Origin: Tretioscincus oriximinensis
Taxonomy: Eukaryota > Chordata > Lepidosauria > Squamata > Gymnophthalmidae
Direction: 5' to 3'
Assembly (NCBI GenBank): GCA_022410635.1
Contig: JAJVDF010000208.1
Coordinates: forward strand, 1,743,973-1,807,972
Length of the DNA: 64,000 nt
Part shown: positions 54,331-64,000 of the stretch, piece after piece
How positions within the stretch are numbered: the first letter of the stretch is position 1
Layout of the letters: every line of letters starts with the position of its first letter
Made by a program: the position numbers and the translations under genes
Notes under the pieces: model-generated
What the model was told of the DNA's origin: nothing
Database searches by the model: none
The model's input: the letters and a program-made list of their open reading frames with translations, nothing else

Positions 54331-54595
54331 AGAAGAAGAAGAAGAAGAACTGAAAGTTTTATCCTGCCCTTCTCACCTGAAACGATTTAGAGCAGCTTGC
54401 AAGCTACTTTTCACAGAAAAGCTTACATCTAACTTCCCCAACCATGTTGTGGTGGTACCTATTAATCTTCTTGCAATCACTTGCTTTCGAGGCCAGTAGA
54501 AGGCGCTCACCCCTCTCCATGGCAGACACATGAGGCCTTGAACTCTGATCTCTCTGTTGAAAGACCGTTACTCTTAACGTCTGCACCACCGTGCC
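54331..54595 (-). repeat. tRNA-derived SINE, TTC-tailed, old subfamily
   Basis: AGAAGAAGAAGAAGAACTG tail, TTAGAGCAGCTTGCAAGC body, and the head GGCACGGTGGTGCAGACG on the minus strand. Confidence 0.8.
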
Positions 54596-54599
54596 TTTA

Positions 54600-55015
54600 A
54601 AACCCCATAGAGGTAGCCTAACAGCCCAGCATAGATTGGCTTAAAAGAAGACTGATGACGCGAGTTATTTTCTCCTGTTTCCCTGGCTCAGTGAGCTGCC
54701 CAAGCTTCTTGCCCCAGGGCGGTTCAGCAGCTGATCAAATAAATCTGCACACTTCTCAATGGAGGTATGTAGAAAGAAGAGGCTCCCCACCTTCTATCAA
54801 GGTGGCTTCACTGTCCAATCAAAGGCTACAGAGTGTCACAAAGGAGAAATAGTCTCATTAGAGACGCAAACTGGCCTTTGTTATGCAAGGAATCATAAAT
54901 ATCCATGTTCTACATGGTCTGAACGCAACAGCTGTAGCCAGACATCAGCTTGAGAACCAGCTCTCTCTGCCCATGTGCAGGCTGTGTGGCTGTATGTATG
55001 TTGGAAGAAGGGATA
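54600..55015. other. Low-repeat intron segment
   Basis: No transposon or exon was recognised. Confidence 0.4.
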
Positions 55016-55019
55016 CACA

Positions 55020-55680
55020 AGATCATGAGAACAGCCCTGCAGGATCAGGCCACAGCCCATCTGGTCCAGCATCCCATCTCGCACAGCGTCCCATTATTTG
55101 CTTCTGGGCATCTTGAGCGGCAAAGGAGGACAAACTATTACCTGCTCTCAACTCCCTGCAAATAGCATTTAGAGAAATCTGTCTTATATACCAGGGGTTA
55201 ATACCCTTGTCATAAAAACACAAGAAGAGCCCTGCTGTTTGGGGCCGGAGCCCATCTAGTCCAGCCTCACACAGAGGCCCACCAATTGCACCTGCTCAGT
55301 CTGGAACAGAAGGCAAAATCTTCAGCTGTTCTCGATGCTCTGCAAACGGCATTTCAGGAATCCTGCCTGTGGCTCCATCTCGGAGGCAGGATCAACGCAT
55401 TTACATGCTTTGTACAGTGCAAGGCACACAGTGCTATATAAATGTAATAATAATAATTGCTTCTGGGCATCTCAAGCAGAAGATAAGGACAAAGCCTCGC
55501 CCTGCTCTCCACTCCCTGCTCATGGTCTTTAGAGACCTCTCCAACCTAGGCACCCACTACAGTCGTCATACGTACACATGGCCTCCATGAATTTCTCCTA
55601 GCTGGTTGCTATCGTAAGAACCTAAGAGGAGCCCTGCTGAATGGGGCCGGAGCCCATCTAGTCCAGCATTCTGGCTGATC
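55020..55680 (-). repeat. Cluster of CR1-clade LINE (TTCTTATG family) fragments
   Basis: Three family starts lie close together: GATCATGAGAACAGCCCTG (55021), AAAAACACAAGAAGAGCCC (55213) and GTAAGAACCTAAGAGGAGCC (55615), each followed by CATCTAGTCCAGC-type text. Confidence 0.7.
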
Positions 55681-55689
55681 CACACGCAA

Positions 55690-55990
55690 GGCTAAAAAGC
55701 GCCCTTTCCTCTGCTGCGGGATGGCGGCCGTCTACACGAAAAGCGCAGCGGCTGCCATAGTTGGGCGGGAGGAAGGAAGCGCCGGCGTGTGAGTGGTCCA
55801 ACGCAGCCTTCTTTCTGCCGTGCCTGATTTGTACGTCCCTCTGCTGTAGCAACAGGGTTCTCTTGTAGCAACGGGGTTTCGGCCAGGAGCGCCATGGGAG
55901 CTGTAATCTCTGCTCTCTGCAAGGTTTGCTGCGCTGCTGACAAGCTNGCTTTACGTCTGGCAGAGCTGCCGGGGCAGCGCAACTAACCAG
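55690..55990. other. CpG-rich unclassified segment
   Basis: The segment is GC- and CpG-rich (GGATGGCGGCCGTCTACACG, GAAGCGCCGGCGTGTGAG). It may belong to an unknown element: CCGTCTACACG and similar words occur in reptile MITEs. It has no recognised protein on either strand. Confidence 0.35.
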
Positions 55991-56019
55991 GCGCCTATGC
56001 GCCATGTGCATGCAGCCTC

Positions 56020-56240
56020 TGTTAGTAATGTGGAGCTTCAATCCAAGAATAACAAAGGTAAACAGTTTCGTTGAAGGATGTTTAATTCAAAAGCTAACTC
56101 CAGTAATAAAGCCAGAAGTCAGCAGTTAACTCCGGTAGCAACTAAAGAGATAGAACAGGAAGTGACGNGGAAACTACATTATAAAGCAAGGTCGAGGGGG
56201 CCGCCTCTCGGCGCCCGCTAGCCAATGAGGAGGTATAAAT
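56020..56240. other. LTR-like fragment
   Basis: TGTTAGTAATGTGGAGC at the left could be an LTR edge; the minus strand has CTTTATTACTGG and ATTAAACATCC before an ACA-type end. The partner edge and a target duplication were not found. Confidence 0.3.
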
Positions 56241-56244
56241 CACC

Positions 56245-56407
56245 ACAGGGGGTGGTAAGTTCACCTTCCCTGGAAGTTTTCAAACAGAGGCTGGGCAGTC
56301 ATCTGTCTGGGATGGTTTAATGAATCCTGCATCGAGCAGGGGGTTGGAACTCTATGACCCTGGAGGTCCCTCCCAACTCTATGATTCTATGGTTCTATGG
56401 TTCTATC
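56245..56407 (+). repeat. CR1 LINE 3' end
   Basis: GGAAGTTTTCAAACAGAGGC, GAATCCTGCATCGAGCAGG and CAACTCTATGATTCTATGG make a clear CR1 end with about three octamer repeats. Confidence 0.88.
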
Positions 56408-56461
56408 AAAGGAGAAGGTAAAAAAGGCGAGAGCAGAAAGATATGATAGGAGGTACCTAAC

Positions 56462-56590
56462 ATCCTCTGTCTCACACAGAGGCCCACCAATTGCACCTGG
56501 GCAGTCTGGGCATCAATTTCATCTGGTAGTCAGTTCTATAGACCAATGACTGTTGGCTGAAAGGATAATTTCCCCTTATTCATCTTTGCT
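56462..56590 (-). repeat. CR1-clade LINE (TTCTTATG family) fragment
   Basis: CTGTCTCACACAGAGGCCC, AGACCAATGACTGTTGGCTG follow family order with a deletion. Confidence 0.6.
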
Positions 56591-56599
56591 CTCCTGTCC

Positions 56600-57460
56600 C
56601 ATCATCTTCAGAAACACACAGATTCTTTCAGAGGGAATCTTGAGGCTGGCAGGCAATTGCGGAGGGATCAAGAAGACACACATCCTCAAAATCTCCGAAA
56701 TCTCATCCCAGTCAGTGTAAGTGGTTTTCAGGACAAGGCATGTTTAGGCGGCCGTGTTTTTTCTCTTGCCACAGAAGTGTGTTGTAAACACTGCCAGAGG
56801 CTAAAAATGATCTACTGTATGTGCAATTACAGAAATGGTCCAAATGATAGGATATCTTTGGCCGATCAGAACCGTCGGTCTGGCAGCCCTTCCGAGCGCG
56901 TGGGAGTTGCTAGAAAGGACTTGCAAAAGTCAACCCGGGTGCCAGCTCAGACCCTGTGCTTTTAATTTTTTTTTTTTAATCTTGGCATCTCCACTTGTTA
57001 TAAAGTGCACTTCTCGAACCCAGGATCGGAGCCAACTTTAAATTGCATATATTTAAATAAATTAGAGCCAAGTCAGAACTACCCACAAGTTTTCTGTGTC
57101 AACGCTGTCAAGCACATTTCCATTTCCTTGATGATTTCTTAACACTCCCTTATTAAAATATTCAGCTTTGGGGTTTCGGAGGCTTTCTTCCGTGCTCCCT
57201 TGCCCTTAGCTGACTCTGCTCGCCCTCGGTGAAATAAGCATGTCCAGCGGGGTGAAATTGGAGGCTTGGTTTTTGGAAAGAAAAGGTTCTTTGACAGCCA
57301 AGGGTGGAAGATGGAAAGGTTGTTACAGAGATTCAGGACAGAGACAGCTTTGCCCAGTTGCCAACTGCTTCTATAGAAGAAAACTGGCCAATTCTATAGT
57401 GTTCTTCATTTTGGATTGTTGTGGATATGGAGATGAGGTAAGACCATAGGAGGAATAGAA
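56600..57460. other. Low-repeat intron segment
   Basis: No transposon or exon was recognised; 57060-57240 is a candidate for conserved sequence by absence of repeats only. Confidence 0.4.
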
Positions 57461-57464
57461 TCAT

Positions 57465-57540
57465 AGAATCGTAGAGTTGGAAGGGACCTCCAGGGCCATC
57501 GAATCCAACTCACTGTTCAATGCAGGATTCATTAAACTGA
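57465..57540 (-). repeat. CR1 LINE 3' end, minus strand
   Basis: GAATCGTAGAGTTGGAAGGG to CAATGCAGGATTCATTAAAC. Confidence 0.85.
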
Positions 57541-57554
57541 TGAATCTAGTAATC

Positions 57555-57960
57555 TACAGGCTATCTAGTCCAGCATTCTGTCTCAAATGGTGGCCCACCA
57601 ATTGCCCCGGGCATCTCAATCAGGAGACAGCAAAACCAATTGTCGACTCCTAGAAAACAGCATTTCAGAAATACTACATGTTGCTCCTTCCCAGAGGCTG
57701 TACAAAGACATCCATCCTAGTAGGCACTCATATAGTTTGCCTCCATGAACTTGTCTAATCTTGACTTGAAACTANCCAGGCCGCTAGATATCATCAACCT
57801 CTTCTGAAAGTCAGTTCCACACACCAGTGACCCTCTGGGTGGACAAATACTTTCTCTTCTCTGTCCTAATGGTTATGTAGCATTTGTAATCACCATATCT
57901 CGGAAAGAATATTGTGAAAGTGGAAAAGGTGTAAACAAGGACAACAAGAATGATTGATCT
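57555..57960 (-). repeat. CR1-clade LINE (TTCTTATG family) 3' region
   Basis: GGCTATCTAGTCCAGCATTC, ACTACATGTTGCTCCTTCCC and CACACACCAGTGACCCTC lead into antisense ORF2 (GGTGTAAACAAGGACAACAAG). Confidence 0.75.
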
Positions 57961-58029
57961 CCCTAGCAGTCCTGAAATCACGTTTTGCTTTTTTGGATTG
58001 GAAAACACTCAGATCATGGACTGCCTGTG

Positions 58030-58548
58030 AAATCTGCCTCTGGGATGGAGTAACAGGCAGTGCTCCTGAGATACCATTTGCAGGGAGTCATGAACAGGGG
58101 CGTATTGTGCTTTCCGCTGTTCAGACTGCCCAGGTGCATCTGGTGGGCCTCTGTGAGAGACAGAATACTGGACTAGATGGGCTGTGGCCCCATTCAGTAT
58201 GGCTCTTCTTGAGTTCTTATGTTCTTATCTGTGACATATTACTTCCTGAAGAGGTAGCGGTAGCTAACAACTTTGATAGTTTCAAGACAGGACTAGACAG
58301 GTTTATGGACACCAAGGGTATAAATGGATACTAGGATGTATGTCTGGATGTTGCCTCCGGGATGGAGCCACAGGCAGGACTCCTGAGATACCATTTGCAG
58401 GGAGTCATGAACAGGGGCAGATTTTGCTTTCTTCTGTTCAGACTCCCCAGGTGCATCTGGTGGGCCTCTGTGTGACACAGAATGCTGGACTTGATGGGCT
58501 GTGGCCTGATCCAGGATGGCTCTTCTTATGTTCTTATGTTCTTAACCC
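58030..58548 (+). repeat. Two consecutive CR1-clade LINE (TTCTTATG family) 3' ends
   Basis: Copy one (58030-58232) runs from GCCTCTGGGATGGAGTAACA to GTTCTTATGTTCTTAT. Copy two (about 58240-58548) begins in the ORF2 end (GAAGAGGTAGCGGTAGC) and covers the same UTR to GTTCTTATGTTCTTA. They are in the same orientation. Confidence 0.88.
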
Positions 58549-58674
58549 TAAATGATGATAATAACAACATTTTTCAATACATAATGAAATCCTAGACACT
58601 TGGGCAGGGCTTGATATGCTGTGAAGACCAACTCCAAAATGTGATCTGGTGTGATTTATACTGTGTTTTGTCAA

Positions 58675-58675
<1 letters not shown>

Positions 58676-58717
<42 letters not shown>

Positions 58718-58720
58718 GAA
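58676..58720 (+). repeat. (ATT)n microsatellite
   Basis: Pure ATT repeats for about 45 bp. Confidence 0.95.
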
Positions 58721-58759
58721 CAACTATCCCATCTATCTTAAGTAGTCTTCCTCTGCCAT

Positions 58760-58955
58760 GAATGCAATCTCTTGGTTCTGTTCCACAATTCTCCATGAAG
58801 CCAGCTGGGTGATATCTTAGCCAATCACAGTCTTTTAGAACTCTCTCAACCCCACCTACTTCATAAGGCTTCTGTTGTGGAGAAAGTAACAAAAAGCCAT
58901 GTGCACTCACCCTGAGATCTTCAAGTTTAGGACAGGGGTATAAGTATAAATTAAT
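58760..58955 (+). repeat. SINE type II with L2-like tail
   Basis: AAGCCAGCTGGGTGATATC, AACTCTCTCAACCCCACC and GGGGTATAAGTATAAATTAA. Confidence 0.7.
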
Positions 58956-59024
58956 AAGACGCTACTTCCAAAGATGCTACATAAATCCAAAATGGCCGTA
59001 TTGAAGAAGCGCCTTGTGACCTCA

Positions 59025-59545
<521 letters not shown>

Positions 59546-59549
59546 AATT

Positions 59550-59838
59550 AGGAAGAAGAAGAAGAAGAACTGGATTCTTATAGCCCGGTTTTCTCACCTT
59601 TCAAAGGGATTCAAAGTGGCTTACAAGAATAATTTTCCCAAAGGCTGACATTCTATCTTCCCCTNCAGGCTGTGGTGGTTCCCATGTATCTACTTGCAGT
59701 CCGTTGCAATTTCTTGCAATTCTTGCTTTCGAACAGCTGAGTTGGCTGGAGCTGCAGGCTAGTAGAAGACGCTCACCCTTCCCNACGTCCAACACAGGGC
59801 CTCAAAACCCTATCTCCCAGATGGGAGACCATTTCCTA
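59550..59838 (-). repeat. tRNA-derived SINE, TTC-tailed
   Basis: GGAAGAAGAAGAAGAAGAAC tail, CCTTTCAAAGGGATTCAAAG body and GGGCCTCAAAACCCTATC box B region on the minus strand; it directly follows the CR1 copy. Confidence 0.88.
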
Positions 59839-59984
59839 GAAACAATGGGATGAAGTATCAAACATGCCTTTTATCTAACTTTGGGAGTAGTTGTAGCCTA
59901 GTGGTCTTGCACCATCCAAGAATCAACAGATCTAAGTAGAACTGAGGAAAGTTTTGCAGCCAACCAATGCCAGTAGAGCCCCCC

Positions 59985-60212
59985 TAGAGGCCTTAGTTAT
60001 AGCCAGCTCAGCTGCGTGAAAGCAAAGCAATTTGAAGTAGATAAATGGATACCAGCAGAATGTGGTGGGGAAGATAGAACAGATGTAAGCCTTCGGGCAA
60101 AAAACAACCTTGTAAGTCACTCTGCGTCCCTTCGGGTGAGAAGGGTGGCGGGTAAAAAAACTCCAGTTTCTTCTTCTTTTTCCTCTTCTTCCTCTTCTTC
60201 TGCTTCTTTATG
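59985..60212 (+). repeat. tRNA-derived SINE, TTC-tailed, 5'-truncated
   Basis: AGCCAGCTCAGCTGCGTG, GTGGGGAAGATAGAACAGAT and GTGAGAAGGGTGGCGGG, with a mixed TTC/TCC tail. Confidence 0.78.
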
Positions 60213-60219
60213 CGTAACA

Positions 60220-61170
60220 CAACAATTCTCCAGATGGAAATGTCTGACGTGTAGTATAAAGGGTACCACATACTCAGAGGCAGACACCAGAGGCCCCTGG
60301 CTTGGGATGCTGGGCAAAGCAAAGATCAAACGTTACGAAGGCAGAAGACATTAGGGAAGATTTATCTGCCCAAGCCATGTTATGCTTCACATTGAAGCCA
60401 GGCCTCCAATTAGACTTCCTTCCCCTGTTCTCTACAACTGAAGATAAGTCTCCTNCAAATGCACAATAATTACTAGGCAGAGGGATAAGCCAAGTTGTTG
60501 GTGGCTTTTGGAAGGCCTGAAATTGCTGTCGAATTTCCCCAAGGAAATCATCCTGAAATGGTCGGAAACTTTCCCTCTTGCCTCTGGAGCCAAGGGATCA
60601 TGGTCTCCTCTTTGCCCACAGCAAAGAAGCCCTTGTGTATGAATGGAAACACATCTCAGCTGACTCCCAAGTTAGAAGCCCTGTTCTCGGCGGAGGTCTG
60701 GGGTCCTTGCACTACAGAAAGCAATCTGTCCATGGGAGTCTTGTGCAGAAGTTGACAACACCTTCAGAACTGATGGCTTTTTCACCTACCGCTTTCTTTA
60801 ATGAATGAAATGAGGATAGACCATTGTACAGAGACCTTTAGCCCACTTGCCTCTGGGAGAATATGGGCTCCCACTAGACCTTTTGAGACTACAATTCCTG
60901 TCCATCAGTGGAGTCTCAGAAACGCGGCCTTGGACCCTGGTCACACACCCCTTAGGTAATCCGAATTCCTTTCATTTCAAGGATATTTAAGAGTCACCTT
61001 GATAGAGGGGCTCCAAAGCACAAGTATGAGGAGATCAAGAAATCTCTCAAGGTCTCCCCTATCAACCACTGTCAGTGGCCTGCCCTAGTAGCAAATCAGG
61101 GGCTTGGAGACAATGCGATTTCCTCCTTCAAGAACGCATGCAGTGCTAGCCTCTAGGACAAGAGACAGCA
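60220..61170. other. Low-repeat intron segment
   Basis: No family was recognised. An open frame at 60578-60808 has no recognisable domain and no splice context. Confidence 0.4.
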
Positions 61171-61179
61171 GCCAAGGAC

Positions 61180-61335
61180 CAGATTACAACTTCTGCAGCC
61201 CCTTTATATAAAACCTTCCCCTGCAATCAATGTGGCCAGTCCTGCTTATCCCAGATTGGCCTTATGAGCCACCTGTGTGCTTGTTATAGGTGTAGACACC
61301 TCCTCCTCCAAAGATCGTCATTCATGCATCTTCGC
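61180..61335 (+). repeat. Possible LINE C-terminal fragment with zinc-finger-like motif
   Basis: One frame reads FPCNQCGQSCLSQIGLMSH, close to the C-x2-C...SRIGL.SH pattern found at the C-terminus of some vertebrate LINE-derived proteins. Flanks are too decayed to classify. Confidence 0.4.
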
Positions 61336-61369
61336 NAAGAAGGAAGGGAGGGTGAATTCAGGTTCACTT

Positions 61370-62195
61370 TGGAACTTGGGTGAGTGGGCATCAAAGTGGC
61401 AAATGCACTTCAATTTAAGCAAGGGCAAGGTCATGCACATTGGGGCAAAGAACCCCAACTCCTCCTCCCACCTGATGGGAACCAAGAGCTTTCTGTGACC
61501 AAGCAAGAAAAGGATCTTGGGGTGTTGGTGGACAATTCAATGAAAATGTCAACCCAGTGTGCAGCAGCAGCAAAAAAGGCAAATTCCATGTTTGGGATAA
61601 TTAGGAAAGGAATCNAAAACAAGACAGCAAATGTTGTTTTGCCTCTTTATAAATCTGTGGTGAGGCCACATTTGGAATCCTGTGTTCAATTCTGCTCNCC
61701 ACATCTCAAGAGGGATATTTTGGAACTGGAGAAGGTGCAGAAAAGGGCAACAAAAATGATCAAGGGTCTGGAGCAGAATCCCTTACGAAGTCAGGCTGCA
61801 ACGTCTGGGCCTTTTCAGCCTTGAAAGGCGACGGAGAGGTGATCTGATTGAATGGTACAAAATCGTGCATGAGATAGACAAGGTGAATAGAGAAAAATGT
61901 TTTCTCTATCACACAACACAAGGACCAGAGGGCACTCCTTGCAACTGATGGGCACTAGACAGGTTTATGGACACCAAGGGTATAAATGGATACTAGGATG
62001 GATGTCTGGATGTTGCCTCTGGGATGGAGCCACAGGCAGGACTCCTGAGATACCATTTGCAGGGAGTCATGAACAGGAGCATATTTTGCTTTCCTCTGTT
62101 CAGGCTGCCCAGGGGCATCTGGTGGGCCTCTGTGTGGGACAGGAGGCTGGACTTGATGGGCTGTGGCCTGATCCAGGATGGCTCTGATCCAGGAA
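61370..62195 (+). repeat. CR1-clade LINE (TTCTTATG family), ORF2 C-terminus and UTR
   Basis: It encodes WQMHFNLSKGKVMHIGAKNP, EKDLGVLVDNSMKMSTQCAA, NVVLPLYKSVVRPHLESCVQ and ILELEKVQKRATKMIKGLE with two small frameshifts. An internal deletion then joins to the UTR (GGTTTATGGACACCAAGGG). Confidence 0.88.
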
Positions 62196-62209
62196 GGCCA
62201 CACCCCTTT

Positions 62210-63060
62210 CGCTGCCACTGCCGTCCCAAACTTTTGGAGTTGAAAGCTGGGATACAAGATGAGACAATGCTGATGGGACTAGATTTTTGCCTTCTCCCCC
62301 TTCGCCACTGGTTTGCCACTCAATGGTTCCCACGCCCCACCAGGCCTAGCCACCACGGTTGTTATCAGGGCTATAGGGAAATAANAGAAACACAACACTA
62401 GAGCCAAGGAACTCTCCATGAAGCTGATGGGCAGAAAAGTTACGTTTTCTCAACCCATTCCGGGACTTCTCATGGGAGGATGGGATGTAAATATTTTAAA
62501 GAAAGAATAAGCAAAGCAATGTCCAGCTTGGAATGTTGAACGCTGCTACCCACAGATTTTCTGCAAATCCTTTGGGGTTCATCACCCTGATATTTTTCAC
62601 ATTCGCCAACCAAGGAAATGTGCGCTCCCCTTCGCTCCCTCCCGCTATAGTTCAGCCAAAGCACTTCCTTTTGTGCTGCCAAGATTTTTCAGGCTCTGCC
62701 AACCTTTCGGCTCCTTTTGCTCGCACCACAGGAAGCTTGTCAGAGCATCACTTTTCCATTCACAAAGAGCATCCCACAGGTTTTGGCAAGGCAGTTTAAA
62801 CTGTGTGCATGAACACAGAGACACACACACACACTCCCCTTATCTCCTGCCACCCACCAGGCGCAAGCAAGGGTCAGAGGAGAAGGGAAGATGCTGCCAT
62901 TACGGGCAAACCAGTCCAAATTTAAATCAAGATTGGATGCAAAATTGGCATTCAGTCCAGGGCTGAAACAGAAGGGGAATGTCTAGTGTGTGAGCTTTGG
63001 GTTTCCAAAGCAATTTGAAGAACAGCTCAAAAAAGTTTGAGAAGCAGGGCTCCCNTTCAT
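62210..63060. other. Low-repeat intron segment
   Basis: No transposon or exon was recognised. A short (CA)n run lies near 62822. Confidence 0.4.
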
Positions 63061-63062
63061 CA

Positions 63063-63300
63063 TGAGAACATAAAAGGAGNCGTCCCCTGTTCTCCACTTG
63101 AGGAATCCTGCCTGTTGCTCCACCTTGGAGGCAATATCAAGAGATTTATACCCTTGGCTTCCATGGACTTGTTTAATCCTGTCTTGAAGCTATCCAGGCT
63201 GCCAGCTACCAACACCTCTCCTGGAAGTAGAAACCCCAATGACTCTCTGGGGTGAAAAAATACTTTCCCTTGTCTGGGCTGATCGATAAANCCCAGATGT
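63063..63300 (-). repeat. CR1-clade LINE (TTCTTATG family) 3' region
   Basis: GAGAACATAAAAGGAG, CCTGCCTGTTGCTCCACC and CAATGACTCTCTGGGGTG follow family order. Confidence 0.7.
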
Positions 63301-63319
63301 AGTCAGTTCTCAATCGCTA

Positions 63320-63420
63320 GAATTCTTCAAACAGAGGCTGGGCAGTCTGGAATGGTTTAATGAGCAGGGGGTTGGACCCATGACCTGACATTCCCTTCAA
63401 ACTCTATGGTCCTATCTATA
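63320..63420 (+). repeat. CR1 LINE 3' end
   Basis: ATTCTTCAAACAGAGGCTGG, GAGCAGGGGGTTGGACCC and CAAACTCTATGGTCCTAT. Confidence 0.8.
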
Positions 63421-63482
63421 GCTACAAGAATGGATGTCTAGATACTGCTTTTAACTCGCAGAGACAGACAGGAGGCAGGAAA

Positions 63483-63535
63483 TCATAGAATCATAGAGTT
63501 GGAAGGGACATCCAGGGTCATCGGGTCCAACCCCC
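63483..63535 (-). repeat. CR1 LINE 3' end fragment, minus strand
   Basis: TCATAGAATCATAGAGTTGG to CATCGGGTCCAACCCCC. Confidence 0.8.
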
Positions 63536-63539
63536 CAAC

Positions 63540-64000
63540 CTCAAGTAGAGCTGGAGATATTACCTTCATCTCCTTCCTGAGAGGGGAAAACACAATTGGT
63601 GGGACCGCTGAGTGTGAATCAGGTATCTTCCAACTCTCCGATTTCTCCCTGAAAATGTGGTGGGCCTACCCATTGTTGGTTTTTGTCCAGGGCAATGAAG
63701 GGAACACACACAAGACTGCTGAAGTCAGCCACAATCGACGTGTCAGTNGCAACCTATATCTAAACATACGTTTGCCACCCTGTTCAGAAAAACACACACG
63801 GCGGTACCCCTTCCAGGAATTACAAGCAGGCAACAGTCAAAATAACATCCATTGGANTCATCAAATGTACCACATTCGCTAAAGAAAACGGTAGGCGTCA
63901 GATGGGGGCCACCCACATTAGAAAGCCTTGGCATTCTTGAGGGTCCCTTGGTGAGCCAACCAAGACGGGGTGGAAAGAGAAATATATTACCATGGAAAAC
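63540..64000. other. Unclassified intron segment to window end
   Basis: No exon or repeat family was recognised. Confidence 0.4.

Noticed and set aside
55658..56041. 127-residue minus-strand open frame
   Set aside because: It lies in a CpG-rich segment where stop codons are rare by composition; no known protein is recognised.
60578..60808. 76-residue open frame as a small exon or gene
   Set aside because: There is no recognisable domain, no flanking splice signals in frame and no support from neighbours.

Overview
The window is a stretch of nuclear DNA from a non-avian reptile, most probably a squamate (lizard-type) genome. The evidence is a vertebrate gene with canonical GT-AG introns buried in L2, CR1-clade, BovB and L1 LINEs, tRNA-derived SINEs, a GIY-YIG Penelope-like element, Helitrons and MITEs. 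BovB together with abundant L2, CR1 and Penelope is typical of squamates; the species cannot be told from the sequence.

The only host gene I can support is BCAS3 (PHAF2), on the minus strand. Three consecutive internal exons are present: 59037-59170, then 41255-41519, then 6929-7079. They join in frame with canonical splice sites and give 183 residues of the propeller end and the linker that follows. Everything else is intron: about 17.5 kb between the first two exons, about 34.2 kb between the last two, and parts of the flanking introns at both ends of the window. No promoter, first exon, last exon or RNA gene was found.

The introns are a layered record of transposition. Two insertions of one Penelope-like family stand out. 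At 24706-26730 a 2,025-bp 5'-truncated element carries its terminal repeat (pLTR) twice in inverted orientation (324-bp arms), with reverse transcriptase and GIY-YIG coding between them and a perfect 12-bp target duplication. At 1891-2043 a 153-bp insertion of the same family, again with a perfect 12-bp duplication, consists only of two pLTR tips joined head to head. The centre of that palindrome falls at the predicted cleavage site of a hammerhead-ribozyme-like motif in the pLTR. This pair is the most interesting signal in the window.

Other supported elements are two Helitron-like insertions with CTAG ends and a terminal hairpin, one of which has grown a 38-bp minisatellite (21010-21737); a 35-bp minisatellite made of nine copies of a CR1 3' end (23016-23330); a pair of Tigger/pogo-like MITEs (9191-9717, 10561-10749); a hAT-like MITE with a perfect 8-bp duplication (48839-49026); a CR1-clade LINE nested in BovB (52050-52804); about 19 copies of a tRNA-SINE whose TTC tail seeds long microsatellites, two of the three assembly gaps lying in TTC-type tracts; and an L1 ORF2 remnant with its terminal zinc knuckle. 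Low-repeat segments, some CpG-rich, may hold conserved non-coding elements but cannot be judged without alignment.
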